Shown: positions 48,836 through 57,531 of the stretch, in pieces
Position numbering within the stretch: the stretch's first letter is position 1
How the letters are laid out: each line of letters starts with the position of its first letter
DNA from: Bog-532 sp963732345
Lineage (GTDB): Bacteria; Actinomycetota; Actinomycetes; Streptosporangiales; Streptosporangiaceae
NCBI GenBank assembly: GCA_963732345.1
Contig: CAVSZI010000018.1
Location: 248,001-312,000, forward strand
DNA length: 64,000 nucleotides
Reading direction: 5' to 3'
Made by a program: the position numbers and the translations under genes
The notes under the pieces: model-generated
What the model saw: only the letters and a program-made list of their open reading frames with translations
Told to the model about the DNA's origin: nothing
Databases searched by the model: none

Positions 48836-50341
48836 GTGCTGAGCGTCGAACCACGGCCGGGGCCGCCCACCCCGTCCAGGCCGCCCACCCCATCCAGCCC
48901 GCCCACCCCGTCCAGCCCGCCCACCCCGTCCAGCCCGCCCACCCCGGGTGCACGCGGGACGGCCCCGTCCCGGGCACGCCAGGCCGTTGCCGGCCGCCCG
49001 CAGGGACGGTCACGCCGGGTCGTCGAGGCACGGGAACACCTTCGCGCGCGACCCGGGCTGGTCCTGTCCCTGATCGTCGCCGGCGCGCTGGCCGTGATCG
49101 CGCTGTGGTGGTCGGACACGCCATCGGTCCACGGCCTGGGCGACTGGCTCACCAACGCGGGACGCATCCTCGGCTTGCTCGCGGGCTACGGGGTGGTCGT
49201 GCTGGTCGCGCTCATGGCCCGGCTGCCGCCGCTGGAACGGGGGATCGGCACCGACCGGCTGGCCCGCTGGCACGCGATGGGCGGCCGCTACGTCGTCAGC
49301 GTGGTCGTCGCGCACGCCCTGCTCATCATCTGGGGCTATGCGGTCACCGCGCACCGGGGACTGGTCAGCGAGACGAGCACCCTGCTGACCTCCTACCCGG
49401 ACGTCCTGATGGCGACCGTAGCCGGGTTCCTGTTCCTGGGTATCGGCCTGGTGTCCGCCCGCGCGGCGCGCCGTCGCCTGTCCTACGACACCTGGTATCA
49501 CCTGCACTTCTACACGTACCTGGCGGTCGCGCTGGCGTTCAGCCATCAGTTCGCCGACGGCGCGTCCTTCATCAGCAGCCTCAAGGCGCGCTTCGTCTGG
49601 TCGCTGCTGTACGCGTCGGTCGCCGCCCTGCTGGTCTGGTACCGGGTCATCAGCCCGCTGCGCAGCTCGGCCCGTCACCGGTTCCACGTCGTCGCCCTCC
49701 GCCGCGAGTCACCGGACGTGGTGTCCGTCTACATCGGCGGCCAGCACCTGGATGAGCTCCAGGCCGATCCGGGGCAGTTTTTCCGCTGGCGGTTCCTCAC
49801 CCCCGGCATGTGGTGGTCCTCGCATCCGTACTCGCTGTCCGCGGCGCCTCGTCCCGGCGTCATGCGGATCACCGTCAAGGACCGCGGCGACCACAGCGGC
49901 GCGGTGCGCCGGCTCCGCCCCGGGACCCGGGTCATCGCGGCGGGACCGTACGGGGCGTTCGCCCCGGCCCGGGACGGCCGCCGGGTCCTGCTGCTGGCCG
50001 GCGGGGTGGGCATCACGCCGCTGCGCGCGATGTTCGCGACGCTCCCCGGTGAGGTCACCCTCATCTACCGGGCCAGCAGCCCGGAGGATGTCGTGTTCGG
50101 TCCCGAGCTGGACGCCATCGCCCGGGACCGCGGCGCGGCGGTGCACTACCTGATCGGGTCGCGGTCCCGGCTCGGCGCGGATCCGCTCACCGCCGACCGG
50201 CTGCTGTCGATCGTTCCCGGGCTGCACCGCTACGACGTCTACGTGTGCGGGCCGGCCGGCATGACCGAATCGGCGATCGCCGCCCTGACCGCGGCGGGAG
50301 TGCCGCGTGGGCAGATCCACCACGAGTCCTTCGAATTCTGA
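48836..50341 (+). CDS. Ferric-reductase-like flavocytochrome (FAD/NAD domain)
   Basis: A 501-residue protein. A repetitive Pro/Thr/Ser leader (residues 8-38) precedes about six membrane helices of the ferric-reductase type with paired His ligands (W-H-A-M ... H-A-L-L-I-I-W; Y-H-L-H-F-Y-T-Y; S-H-Q-F). Residues about 285-500 form the FAD barrel (H-P-Y-S-L-S) and NAD(P)-binding domain (L-L-A-G-G-V-G-I-T-P; V-C-G-P-A-G-M). It would move electrons from NAD(P)H through haem to the outside. GTG 48836 is supported by GGAGGG 7 nt upstream. The downstream FMN-binding protein is the probable acceptor. Confidence 0.9.
   Translation: MLSVEPRPGPPTPSRPPTPSSPPTPSSPPTPSSPPTPGARGTAPSRARQAVAGRPQGRSRRVVEAREHLRARPGLVLSLIVAGALAVIALWWSDTPSVHGLGDWLTNAGRILGLLAGYGVVVLVALMARLPPLERGIGTDRLARWHAMGGRYVVSVVVAHALLIIWGYAVTAHRGLVSETSTLLTSYPDVLMATVAGFLFLGIGLVSARAARRRLSYDTWYHLHFYTYLAVALAFSHQFADGASFISSLKARFVWSLLYASVAALLVWYRVISPLRSSARHRFHVVALRRESPDVVSVYIGGQHLDELQADPGQFFRWRFLTPGMWWSSHPYSLSAAPRPGVMRITVKDRGDHSGAVRRLRPGTRVIAAGPYGAFAPARDGRRVLLLAGGVGITPLRAMFATLPGEVTLIYRASSPEDVVFGPELDAIARDRGAAVHYLIGSRSRLGADPLTADRLLSIVPGLHRYDVYVCGPAGMTESAIAALTAAGVPRGQIHHESFEF
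48863..48948. repeat. 18-bp in-frame tandem repeats in the flavocytochrome gene
   Basis: CCGCCCACCCCGTCCAGC is repeated four times with single-base variants plus a partial fifth. It encodes P-P-T-P-S-S hexapeptides at the very N-terminus, before the first helix, and keeps the frame. Confidence 0.9.
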
Positions 50342-50439
50342 GCCCCGCTGAACAGGCACCGCTGCATTCCGGGCCCTGTATTCAGTCCACGGGCGCATCC
50401 GGAGCAACCTGACCTGCGAACGACGAACGGAGGAAGCCG

Positions 50440-50940
50440 ATGCGCCGGGTAGTGCTTGCCCTCGGCGGTACGATCGCCGGGCTGGTCATGCTGCTGTCGT
50501 TCCGGACCCACATGGGCTCGACCGCGGTGGCGGGGGTATCGGGCGCAGGGGGAAAGGCGGGCTCAGGGGGGACGTCGGCGTCCGGGACCGGTGGCTCGGC
50601 GGGTGGCGCGGCGGGTGGCGCGGCCGCGGCCGCGCCGGCGCCCGTCAGCGCGGGCTCAGGGACGGGGACCGCGGTAACCGGGAACGTCATCATGACGGGT
50701 TACGGTCCGACCCAGGTGCAGGTGACCCTCAACGCCGGGAAGATCGTCAAGGTCACCGTGCTGCAGCACACCGACGACGGCGTCAACAGCCAGATGATCG
50801 ACGGTCGCGCCCTCCCCCTGCTCGACAACGAGACCCTGACCGCGCAGAGCGCGAAGATCAACGCCGTTTCCGGGGCCAGCTACACCAGCGCCGGCTACAT
50901 CAAGTCGCTGCAGAGCGCGCTGGACAAGGCCCGCGCGTAG
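50440..50940 (+). CDS. Exported FMN-binding domain protein
   Basis: A 166-residue protein with an N-terminal membrane anchor (residues 3-22), a Gly/Ser/Ala-rich linker (35-75) and an FMN_bind domain: V-I-M-T-G-Y-G-P-T-Q-V-Q, L-P-L-L-D-N-E and S-G-A-S-Y-T-S, the site where ApbE attaches FMN to a Ser or Thr. ATG 50440 follows ACGGAGGAAGCCG. Its stop codon overlaps the ApbE start by 1 bp, so carrier and modifying enzyme are made together. It should shuttle electrons between the flavocytochrome and the Rieske protein or an external acceptor. Confidence 0.9.
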   Translation: MRRVVLALGGTIAGLVMLLSFRTHMGSTAVAGVSGAGGKAGSGGTSASGTGGSAGGAAGGAAAAAPAPVSAGSGTGTAVTGNVIMTGYGPTQVQVTLNAGKIVKVTVLQHTDDGVNSQMIDGRALPLLDNETLTAQSAKINAVSGASYTSAGYIKSLQSALDKARA

Positions 50941-51767
50941 TGACCGGCGTGAGCGTGACCATCCCTAACGTGGCCGGCCCGGGCGCGGTGAGTCCGGCCG
51001 CGATCGCTATCGGCCGCCCGGCCGAGCGGCTCCGCCACGCGGAGCACGTCATGGGCACGGTGTTCTCCTTCGACATCCCACCTGCGGCCGCCCCGGTGCT
51101 GCCGCAGGTGGTGCGCTGGCTGCACTGGGTGGACGCCACGTTCTCGGCCTACCGCGACGATAGTGACGTCAGCCGGTTCGGCCGCGGCGAGCTCACCCTG
51201 GCCCAGTGCGCGCCGGAACTCGCCGAGGTCATCGGGGAGTGCGCGGCGATCCGCGAGCTGAGCGACGGCTACTTCACCGACTGGCCCGGCGGCCGGTTTG
51301 ATCCGTCAGGCCTGGTCAAGGGGTGGGCAATCGAGCGGGCGGCCATCATGCTGAGCGCCGCCGGCTTCACCGGGCACTGCGTCAACGGGGCCGGTGACAT
51401 GCAGTGCGCCGGCGAGCCGGAGCCCGGACAGCCGTGGCGCGTCGGCATCGCGCACCCGCTGCATCCGTCCGCCCTGGCCGCCGTCATCACCGGGCGTGAT
51501 ATCGCGGTCGCCACCTCCGGGACGGCCGAACGCGGCGCCCACATCGTCAACCCCCGGACCGGGCGGACCGCCACGGAACTGGCCAGCGTTACCGTGATCG
51601 GCCCGAGGGTGGCCACGGCCGACGCCTACGCGACCGCCGCGTTCGCGATGGGCCCGGCCGCCCGGGAGTGGGTCGAGAGCCTGGAGGGGTACGAGGCCCT
51701 CGGCATCGCCCCGGACGGTGCCACCTGGCAGACCGGCGGCCTCGGCGCCTACACGACGCCGGGCTGA
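50940..51767 (+). CDS. apbE: FAD:protein FMN transferase ApbE
   Basis: A 275-residue ApbE protein. The conserved H-V-M-G-T-V-F-S-F near the start, G-L-V-K-G-W-A-I-E, N-G-A-G-D-M and T-S-G-T-A-E-R-G motifs are present. It splits FAD with Mg2+ and links FMN by a phosphoester bond to a Thr/Ser in its target. GTG 50940 is the only early start and overlaps the FMN-binding gene's stop. No export signal is evident, although ApbE can act on either side of the membrane. Confidence 0.92.
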   Translation: MTGVSVTIPNVAGPGAVSPAAIAIGRPAERLRHAEHVMGTVFSFDIPPAAAPVLPQVVRWLHWVDATFSAYRDDSDVSRFGRGELTLAQCAPELAEVIGECAAIRELSDGYFTDWPGGRFDPSGLVKGWAIERAAIMLSAAGFTGHCVNGAGDMQCAGEPEPGQPWRVGIAHPLHPSALAAVITGRDIAVATSGTAERGAHIVNPRTGRTATELASVTVIGPRVATADAYATAAFAMGPAAREWVESLEGYEALGIAPDGATWQTGGLGAYTTPG

Positions 51768-51991
51768 GCACCCGAGGGCCAAAGCCGGCCGGGCCGCCCG
51801 TGAGATCGGGCCGGTCAGCCGCCTGCGAGCCGGGGGGGCCGGGAAAAAAAGGGGGCTGGCCACGATCTCACAGCCATTCGGCTCGCCAAACGTCCATAGA
51901 GTCGTTAGCGGACATAGGCCGACGCTGAAGAGTAGGCTCCGATGCGACTCAGAATGGTTTGGCTGATCACTCTCTGGCTACGGGGGCCGGT

Positions 51992-53227
51992 GTGACGGAT
52001 GTGAACGTCGGTCTGGCTCACGATTCGGACTGCCGCCTCCTGCTGCCCGCGGACGACGCCGAATCGCCCGAGGTGACCATTCTTATCCCGGCGGCGAACG
52101 AGGAACTCACCATCACGGACTTCGTGGCGTGGTGCCACGAAGGTCTGCGTGATGCCGGCGCGGTGGGCGAGATCCTCATCGTCGACAGCTCGTCGGATCG
52201 CACCGCCGAGCTCGCTCTCGCGGGCGGGGCGCGCGTCCTCAAGGCTCCCCGGCGAGGGCTTGGCCGCGCCTATATCGACGCGTTGCCGTACGTGCGCGGC
52301 AAATACGTGATCATGGGTGACGCCGACTGCACATACGACTTCCGAAAGCTGGCGCCCTTCATCGACGTGATGCGCAGCGGCACCGAGTACGCGATGGGCT
52401 CGCGCTGGAAAGGCTCGATCGAGCCAGGAGCGATGCCCGCTCTGCATCGCTACCTGGGCACGCCCGCCACAACCTGGATCCTCAACCGTCTCTACGGCAG
52501 CCACTTCAGTGATATCCATTGCGGGATGCGGGGCATTACCCGGGACGCGCTCTGCCGCATGGGCCTTACGGCCCAGTCGTGGGAGTACGCCTCCGAGATG
52601 GTGCTGAAGTCGGTCCGCATGGAGCTGCGGACCACGGAGGTGCCGGTCACCTTCTACAAGGACCGCGACGGCCGCCTTTCGCATCACAAGCGCTCGGGCT
52701 GGCTCTCCCCGTTCCGCGCCGCGTGGATCAATCTGCGGGCCATGTTCATCCACGGCGCGGAATTCTTCCTGTTCAAGCCCGGCATCGTGCTTTTCGCCCT
52801 GGGCCTGCTGCTCACCCTGCCGCTGAGCTTCGGCGGGATCACGATAGGCCCGCTGACGTTCAACCTCTACTGGATGCTGATCGGCCTGACCCTGTCGGTG
52901 CTGGGCCTCCAGAGCATCTATTTCGGCTGCCTCGCTCATGTTTTTCTCGATTACACTGGCGCGGCACGGCGACGGTGGCGGCGGATATTCCGCTACACAA
53001 ACGCGGTGGTCACCAGCGGACTGCTGTTCGCGCTCGGGTTCGCGCTAGCCGGGGGCGTGCTCGCGCATTACGTGACCCACGATTTCTCGCTGCCGAATCC
53101 TTCCTCCGCTCTCGACCATCTTGGCATCATCGGGCTGCTGTTCATGATCATCGGCTTTTCGACGTTCTGTTTCACCCTGCTTCTGCACGCCACCGACGTG
53201 CGCTACGGAGAGAAGGACGATGGCTGA
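51992..53227 (+). CDS. GT2 glycosyltransferase with C-terminal membrane domain
   Basis: A 411-residue protein. GT-A domain residues about 25-245: V-T-I-L-I-P-A-A-N-E-E (strand 1), I-M-G-D-A-D-C-T-Y-D (DxD) and the R-x-G-x-x-R-A-Y region of polyprenyl-phosphate-type GT2 enzymes. Residues about 255-405 contain about four membrane helices. Relatives glycosylate polyprenyl phosphates or extend lipid-linked sugars. GTG 51992 is chosen as first candidate; TTG 51959 adds 11 residues and neither has a good ribosome site. The next gene's ATG overlaps its stop by 8 bp; it starts a long operon. Confidence 0.85.
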   Translation: MTDVNVGLAHDSDCRLLLPADDAESPEVTILIPAANEELTITDFVAWCHEGLRDAGAVGEILIVDSSSDRTAELALAGGARVLKAPRRGLGRAYIDALPYVRGKYVIMGDADCTYDFRKLAPFIDVMRSGTEYAMGSRWKGSIEPGAMPALHRYLGTPATTWILNRLYGSHFSDIHCGMRGITRDALCRMGLTAQSWEYASEMVLKSVRMELRTTEVPVTFYKDRDGRLSHHKRSGWLSPFRAAWINLRAMFIHGAEFFLFKPGIVLFALGLLLTLPLSFGGITIGPLTFNLYWMLIGLTLSVLGLQSIYFGCLAHVFLDYTGAARRRWRRIFRYTNAVVTSGLLFALGFALAGGVLAHYVTHDFSLPNPSSALDHLGIIGLLFMIIGFSTFCFTLLLHATDVRYGEKDDG

Positions 53228-53855
53228 CACCGACGTCGCCCGGGACACGGCGTTCGGCCAGGAGGGCAAGATCACGGCCGTCGATCGGGCCGGGGTCTGG
53301 CTATCGGGCCACCAGATCCGGCGGACGGTCGGCGGCATCGAGGGCAAGGACGTCGGCGACTTCGGCTGCGGCTTCCAGGCGAGCTACATGCGCACGGTGC
53401 TCGCCCAGGTCAGGTCGGCGACACTCGTCGACGTCTCACTGGCCGGCGACCTGAAGTCACGGCCGAATGTCACGGCGATCGAGGGAACGCTTCCCGGTAT
53501 CCTTCAGGACCTGCCCGGTCAGTCACTCGATGTGATCTTGTCCATGTCCGTGCTGGAGCACTTGTGGGAACCCGGCCAGACCCTGACGCATTTCCGGCGG
53601 CTGCTGCGGCCCGGAGGCGTGTGCGCCGTCAACGTACCGTCCTGGCGGGGCAAGCGGGCATTGGAGTTCTCAGCGTTCCGCCTGGGTCTGTCGCCGGCGA
53701 GCGAGATGGACGACCACAAGAGGTATTACGATCCTCGTGACCTGTGGCCGCTGCTGGTGGCCGCCGGATTCATGCCGCACGGGATTCGCTGCTTCAAGCA
53801 CAAGTTCGGATTGAACACATTCGCCGCATGTAAGGTCGATCCGGTAGGGACCTGA
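53220..53855 (+). CDS. Class I SAM-dependent methyltransferase
   Basis: A 211-residue methyltransferase: SAM motif D-F-G-C-G-F-Q-A-S-Y-M, then I-L-S-M-S-V-L-E-H-L-W-E-P (motif IV) and L-R-P-G-G-V-C-A-V-N-V-P. It probably modifies a sugar or lipid intermediate of the surrounding pathway. Start overlaps the GT2 gene; stop abuts the SIS gene with 0 bp between. Confidence 0.87.
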   Translation: MADTDVARDTAFGQEGKITAVDRAGVWLSGHQIRRTVGGIEGKDVGDFGCGFQASYMRTVLAQVRSATLVDVSLAGDLKSRPNVTAIEGTLPGILQDLPGQSLDVILSMSVLEHLWEPGQTLTHFRRLLRPGGVCAVNVPSWRGKRALEFSAFRLGLSPASEMDDHKRYYDPRDLWPLLVAAGFMPHGIRCFKHKFGLNTFAACKVDPVGT

Positions 53856-54452
53856 ATGACATTCTCTAAGTCCTTCGTCGAGGAATCCGTCGACGTTCTG
53901 ACGTCCATCGACACTGACATGGTCGAGCAGCTGGCCGAGGGCCTGGCGGCCGTGCGGGAACGCGACGGCCGCCTGTTCATCCTGGGCGTCGGTGGTTCAG
54001 CGGGCCACGCGTCGCACGCCGTCAACGACTTCCGCAAGATCTGCGACTTCGAGGCATACACCCCGACCGACAACGTGTCCGAACTCACCGCCCGGACGAA
54101 CGACGAGGGCTGGGACACCACCTTCGCCGAGTGGCTCAAGGGGTCACGGCTCTCCGGCCGCGACGCGCTGCTTATCTTCTCCGTCGGTGGCGGCAACGCG
54201 GAGAAGGGCGTGTCGACCAACCTGGTCGCCGCGCTCCGGCTGGCCCGCGAGCGCGGAACCCCGATCTTCGGCGTCGTGGGCCGCGATGGAGGCACGACGG
54301 CCCAGCTGGCCGACGCCTGCGTGGTCATCCCGCCGCTCTACGCCGACCACATCACCCCGCACACCGAGGGCCTGTGCGCGGTGGTGTGGCACCTGCTGGT
54401 GTCGCATCCGGCGCTGGCCCGGACGGCGACGCGATGGGAGTCACTGCGATGA
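53856..54452 (+). CDS. SIS-domain sugar-phosphate isomerase (GmhA-like)
   Basis: A 198-residue SIS protein with G-V-G-G-S-A-G-H-A-S-H-A-V-N-D and G-G-N-A-E-K-G, and a His-containing motif H-I-T-P-H-T-E-G-L, as in sedoheptulose-7-phosphate isomerases. The expected reaction is sedoheptulose 7-P to D-glycero-D-manno-heptose 7-P. Context (kinase, HAD phosphatase, nucleotidyltransferase in the same operon) strongly supports that. Its stop overlaps the epimerase start (ATGA). Confidence 0.88.
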   Translation: MTFSKSFVEESVDVLTSIDTDMVEQLAEGLAAVRERDGRLFILGVGGSAGHASHAVNDFRKICDFEAYTPTDNVSELTARTNDEGWDTTFAEWLKGSRLSGRDALLIFSVGGGNAEKGVSTNLVAALRLARERGTPIFGVVGRDGGTTAQLADACVVIPPLYADHITPHTEGLCAVVWHLLVSHPALARTATRWESLR

Positions 54453-55438
54453 GTCAGCGATCCATCCGGGCGGTCTGTGTCGTCGGCGGCGCCGGATTCA
54501 TCGGCGGCCATTTCGCCGACCGCTTGCTCGCCAGCGACGGATGCGAAAAGCTCACCGTGTACGACAACTTCTCGTCCGGGCGCGAATGGCACCTGGCCGC
54601 GCACCGGGCCGATGCGCGGCTCACGGTGATCAAAGGCGACGTGCGGGACCTGGAGCATCTCGTGGCCGCGGTTGACGGGCACGACACCGTGATCCACCTC
54701 GCGTCGAATCCGGATATCGCGCGGGCGGTGACCGACCCGGCGGTCGACTTCGATCAGGGAACGCTGCTCACCCATCACGTCGCCGAAGCCGCCCGCCGCG
54801 GTCGCGTCGAGCTGGTGCTCTACGCGTCCGGCAGCGGCGTGTACGGCGACCTCGGCCACCACGAGGCGGCGGAGGATTACGGGCCGCTGATTCCCGTGTC
54901 GACCTATGGAGCGAGCAAGCTCGCGGGTGAAGCCCTGCTGGCGTCCTACGCGGCGATGTTCGGCCTCACGGCGCGGGCGTTCCGCTTCGGCAACGTGGTC
55001 GGGCCGCGGCAGACCCATGGCGTGGGCTTCGACTTCATCCGCCGTCTGCTCGACGATCCGGACCGCCTGCGCATTCTGGGTGACGGCCGGCAAAGTAAGT
55101 CCTATATCCACGTGGACGACGTCATCGAGGCCGTCCTGCACGCGGCGGGCGTGGCTAACGAGCCCTTCGCGGTGTTCAACGTGGCGACCGGTGACTACGT
55201 CACGGTCACCGAGATCGCCGAGATCGCCGTGGACGTCGTCGGACTACCCGCCGGGGGCACGCAGTTCGAGTACACGGGCGGGGACCGCGGCTGGAAGGGC
55301 GATGTACCGGTCGTCCGCATCAATACCGACCGCATCCGCGCGCTGGGCTGGAAGAACCAGCGCACCGGGCGGCAGGCTCTGCGGGCATCGATGGAATCCA
55401 TGCTCGCCGACGCGCGTGCGGGACGGTTCGACGGGTGA
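54449..55438 (+). CDS. NAD-dependent sugar-nucleotide epimerase/dehydratase
   Basis: A 329-residue extended SDR: G-G-A-G-F-I-G-G-H-F (Rossmann), H-L-A-S-N-P-D-I, S-T-Y-G-A-S-K (Tyr-x3-Lys) and Y-I-H-V-D-D-V. It resembles UDP-glucose/GDP-sugar 4-epimerases and could modify the activated heptose. It overlaps the SIS gene (ATGA) and the HAD gene (GTGA), so the chain is tightly coupled. ATG 54449 opens the Rossmann motif after about 10 residues. Confidence 0.88.
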   Translation: MSQRSIRAVCVVGGAGFIGGHFADRLLASDGCEKLTVYDNFSSGREWHLAAHRADARLTVIKGDVRDLEHLVAAVDGHDTVIHLASNPDIARAVTDPAVDFDQGTLLTHHVAEAARRGRVELVLYASGSGVYGDLGHHEAAEDYGPLIPVSTYGASKLAGEALLASYAAMFGLTARAFRFGNVVGPRQTHGVGFDFIRRLLDDPDRLRILGDGRQSKSYIHVDDVIEAVLHAAGVANEPFAVFNVATGDYVTVTEIAEIAVDVVGLPAGGTQFEYTGGDRGWKGDVPVVRINTDRIRALGWKNQRTGRQALRASMESMLADARAGRFDG

Positions 55439-56004
55439 TCGCGGCTCGCGGCCGCCCGGCTGTCTTCCTCGATCGGGACGGCGTGCTCAACGAGGCGTTC
55501 GTCCGGGGCGGCGTGCCAACCCCGCCGCGATCGCTGGAAGAGTTCCGCGTTCTGCCCGGTGTGGCCAGGGCGTGCTCGGACCTGAAGCGGGCTGGCTTCG
55601 TCCTCGTGGTGGTGACCAATCAGCCAGATGTCGCCCGGGGCACGCTGACCGCCGCCGAGGTCGGCCGGATGCACGAACGCCTGCGCAGCCGCGTGCCGGT
55701 GGACGAGATCTGCGTATGCATGCACGACGACTCTGACGTCTGCGCGTGCCGGAAGCCACAGCCAGGTATGCTTCTGGACGCCGCGGACCGGCTGAACCTC
55801 GATCTGGGCCGCAGCGCCAGCGTCGGAGACCGATGGCGCGACGTTGAAGCGGCCCGGCGCGCCGGGGTGCGGGCCATTTACGTCGAGCGTCACTATGACG
55901 AGCCGTCCCCGGTCGGTGCGGACGTGGCCGTCGCAGACCTGGCCGGGGCCGCAGCATGGATCCGGGGGCAAGAATGGGCGACGGAGGGCCACGGGGATGA
56001 CTGA
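55435..56004 (+). CDS. HAD phosphatase, heptose-1,7-bisphosphate 7-phosphatase (GmhB-like)
   Basis: A 189-residue HAD-IIIA phosphatase. Catalytic D-R-D-G-V-L-N-E-A-F near residue 16, V-T-N-Q-P-D motif II, the C-x-C-M-H...C-x-C zinc loop (C-V-C-M-H-D-D-S-D-V-C-A-C) and R-K-P-Q-P-G are all GmhB features. It removes the 7-phosphate so the sugar can be activated at C-1. GTG 55435 overlaps the previous stop; the stop overlaps the transaldolase ATG by 8 bp. Confidence 0.9.
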   Translation: MIAARGRPAVFLDRDGVLNEAFVRGGVPTPPRSLEEFRVLPGVARACSDLKRAGFVLVVVTNQPDVARGTLTAAEVGRMHERLRSRVPVDEICVCMHDDSDVCACRKPQPGMLLDAADRLNLDLGRSASVGDRWRDVEAARRAGVRAIYVERHYDEPSPVGADVAVADLAGAAAWIRGQEWATEGHGDD

Positions 56005-56713
56005 TCTGGGACTCAAAACCGTGAAGATCTTTGCGGACGGCGCCGACCTCCAATCGCTGCTTGAACTGGCCGACCAGCCGCACATCGCCGGGTTTACGAC
56101 GAATCCGACGCTGATGCGCCAGTGCGGCGTCAGTGACTACGAAGGCTTTGCCCGCAAGGTGCTCGAGCACATCACCGACCGGCCGATTTCGTTCGAGGTC
56201 TTCGCCGATGATCACGGCGAGATGCTGCGCCAGGCTCGCCTGATCGCGTCGTGGGGCAGCAACGTCTACGTAAAGATCCCCGTCACCGACACGCGCGGGC
56301 AGAGCACCGCCACCGTCGTAAGGGCACTGACCGATTCGGGCGTGCAGGTGAATGTGACCGCGCTGATGACACTGAGCCAGGTCGAGGCCGTCACGTCCAC
56401 GCTCGCCGGTGGTTCCCCGGCGGTCGTCTCGGTGTTCGCCGGCCGCGTCGCGGACACGGGGCGTGATCCGCTCCCGCTGATGAGGGCGGCACTTGAGACG
56501 ATCGCGCCCTATCCCGAGCTTGAACTGCTCTGGGCCAGCCCGCGCGAGATCCTCAATGTGCGGCAAGCGGACGACCTGGGCGTCCACATCATCACCGTGA
56601 CGCACGACCTGCTGAAGAAGCTGGCCTTGCTCGGCCGGGACCTCGACGCCTTCTCGCTGGAGACGGTGCGCATGTTCCACGACGACGCCGCGACCGCGGG
56701 CTATTTCCTGTGA
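55997..56713 (+). CDS. Transaldolase-family protein
   Basis: A 238-residue TIM-barrel protein resembling small transaldolases/FSA: K-I-F-A-D-G-A, G-F-T-T-N-P-T-L-M, V-Y-V-K-I-P-V-T (Schiff-base Lys), Q-V-N-V-T-A-L and S-V-F-A-G-R-V-A-D-T-G. Such enzymes transfer or split three-carbon units. Inside a heptose operon it could supply sedoheptulose 7-phosphate or a related keto sugar; that is inference. ATG 55997 gives the conserved start. The stop overlaps the next GTG by 4 bp. Confidence 0.87.
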   Translation: MTDLGLKTVKIFADGADLQSLLELADQPHIAGFTTNPTLMRQCGVSDYEGFARKVLEHITDRPISFEVFADDHGEMLRQARLIASWGSNVYVKIPVTDTRGQSTATVVRALTDSGVQVNVTALMTLSQVEAVTSTLAGGSPAVVSVFAGRVADTGRDPLPLMRAALETIAPYPELELLWASPREILNVRQADDLGVHIITVTHDLLKKLALLGRDLDAFSLETVRMFHDDAATAGYFL

Positions 56714-57531
56714 GCGCCCCGGATCGGGCGATCCGCGCTGACGGATCGCAAGCTCTGGACCCGGGCGACTGGGACCATCACTGGAATGCCTACGGGGAGG
56801 CGGCCGAGGGCAGCCCGGCCAACGTCTACCGCCGTCAGCTGGTCTTGCGCCTGCTGGGCAGGCCACCCGCCGGAGCGGCGGTGCTGGATATCGGCAGCGG
56901 GCAGGGCGAGTTCGCCATCCACCTGCGGGAGATGTACCCGGACCTGGCGGTATGGGGAGTTGAGTACAGTTCGGCCGGCGTCGAACGCAGTCGTGCTGCC
57001 GCCGCCGCGCGCGGAGCCGAGGTCAGCTTCATCCAGCTTGACCTGCTGCAGCCGGTGACGCTCGGCCCCGGTCAGCCGGCGGCGGAGTACGCCGTGTGTT
57101 CCGAGGTTCTTGAGCATGTGGCCGACCCGGTGCGGTTGCTCCGTAACGCAAAGAGCCTGCTCGCACCGGGCTGCCGGGTGATCGTCACCGTGCCGGGAGG
57201 CCCGCGCTCCGCCTTCGACCGGCACATCGGCCATCATCGGCACTTCACGGCCGCCGACCTGCGCGGCGTGCTCACCGATGCGGGCCTTGCCGTCGAGCGT
57301 GTGCAACGCGCGGGGTTTCCCTTCTTCAACCTCTATAAGCTGGCCGTTATCGCGCGGGGCCGTCGTCTCATTGCCGACGTCGAGGACCGCCCGCCGGGCG
57401 CGGCGCCGTCCAGAGCCGAGCTGACCGCGGCGCGTCTCTTCGACCTGGGATTCAGGCACAGTCGCGACGACTTCCCGCTCGGCTGGCAGATGGCAGCCGT
57501 CGCGCGCGTCCGGGAGGCGGACCTCACGTGA
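56710..57531 (+). CDS. Class I SAM-dependent methyltransferase (second in operon)
   Basis: A 273-residue methyltransferase with V-L-D-I-G-S-G-Q-G-E-F-A-I-H, C-S-E-V-L-E-H-V-A-D-P and L-L-A-P-G-C-R-V-I-V-T-V-P-G-G. W-D-H-H-W-N-A-Y near the start is a family trait of glycan-cluster methyltransferases. GTG 56710 overlaps the transaldolase stop, and its own stop overlaps the kinase GTG 57528. The acceptor is unknown. Confidence 0.87.
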   Translation: MSAPDRAIRADGSQALDPGDWDHHWNAYGEAAEGSPANVYRRQLVLRLLGRPPAGAAVLDIGSGQGEFAIHLREMYPDLAVWGVEYSSAGVERSRAAAAARGAEVSFIQLDLLQPVTLGPGQPAAEYAVCSEVLEHVADPVRLLRNAKSLLAPGCRVIVTVPGGPRSAFDRHIGHHRHFTAADLRGVLTDAGLAVERVQRAGFPFFNLYKLAVIARGRRLIADVEDRPPGAAPSRAELTAARLFDLGFRHSRDDFPLGWQMAAVARVREADLT

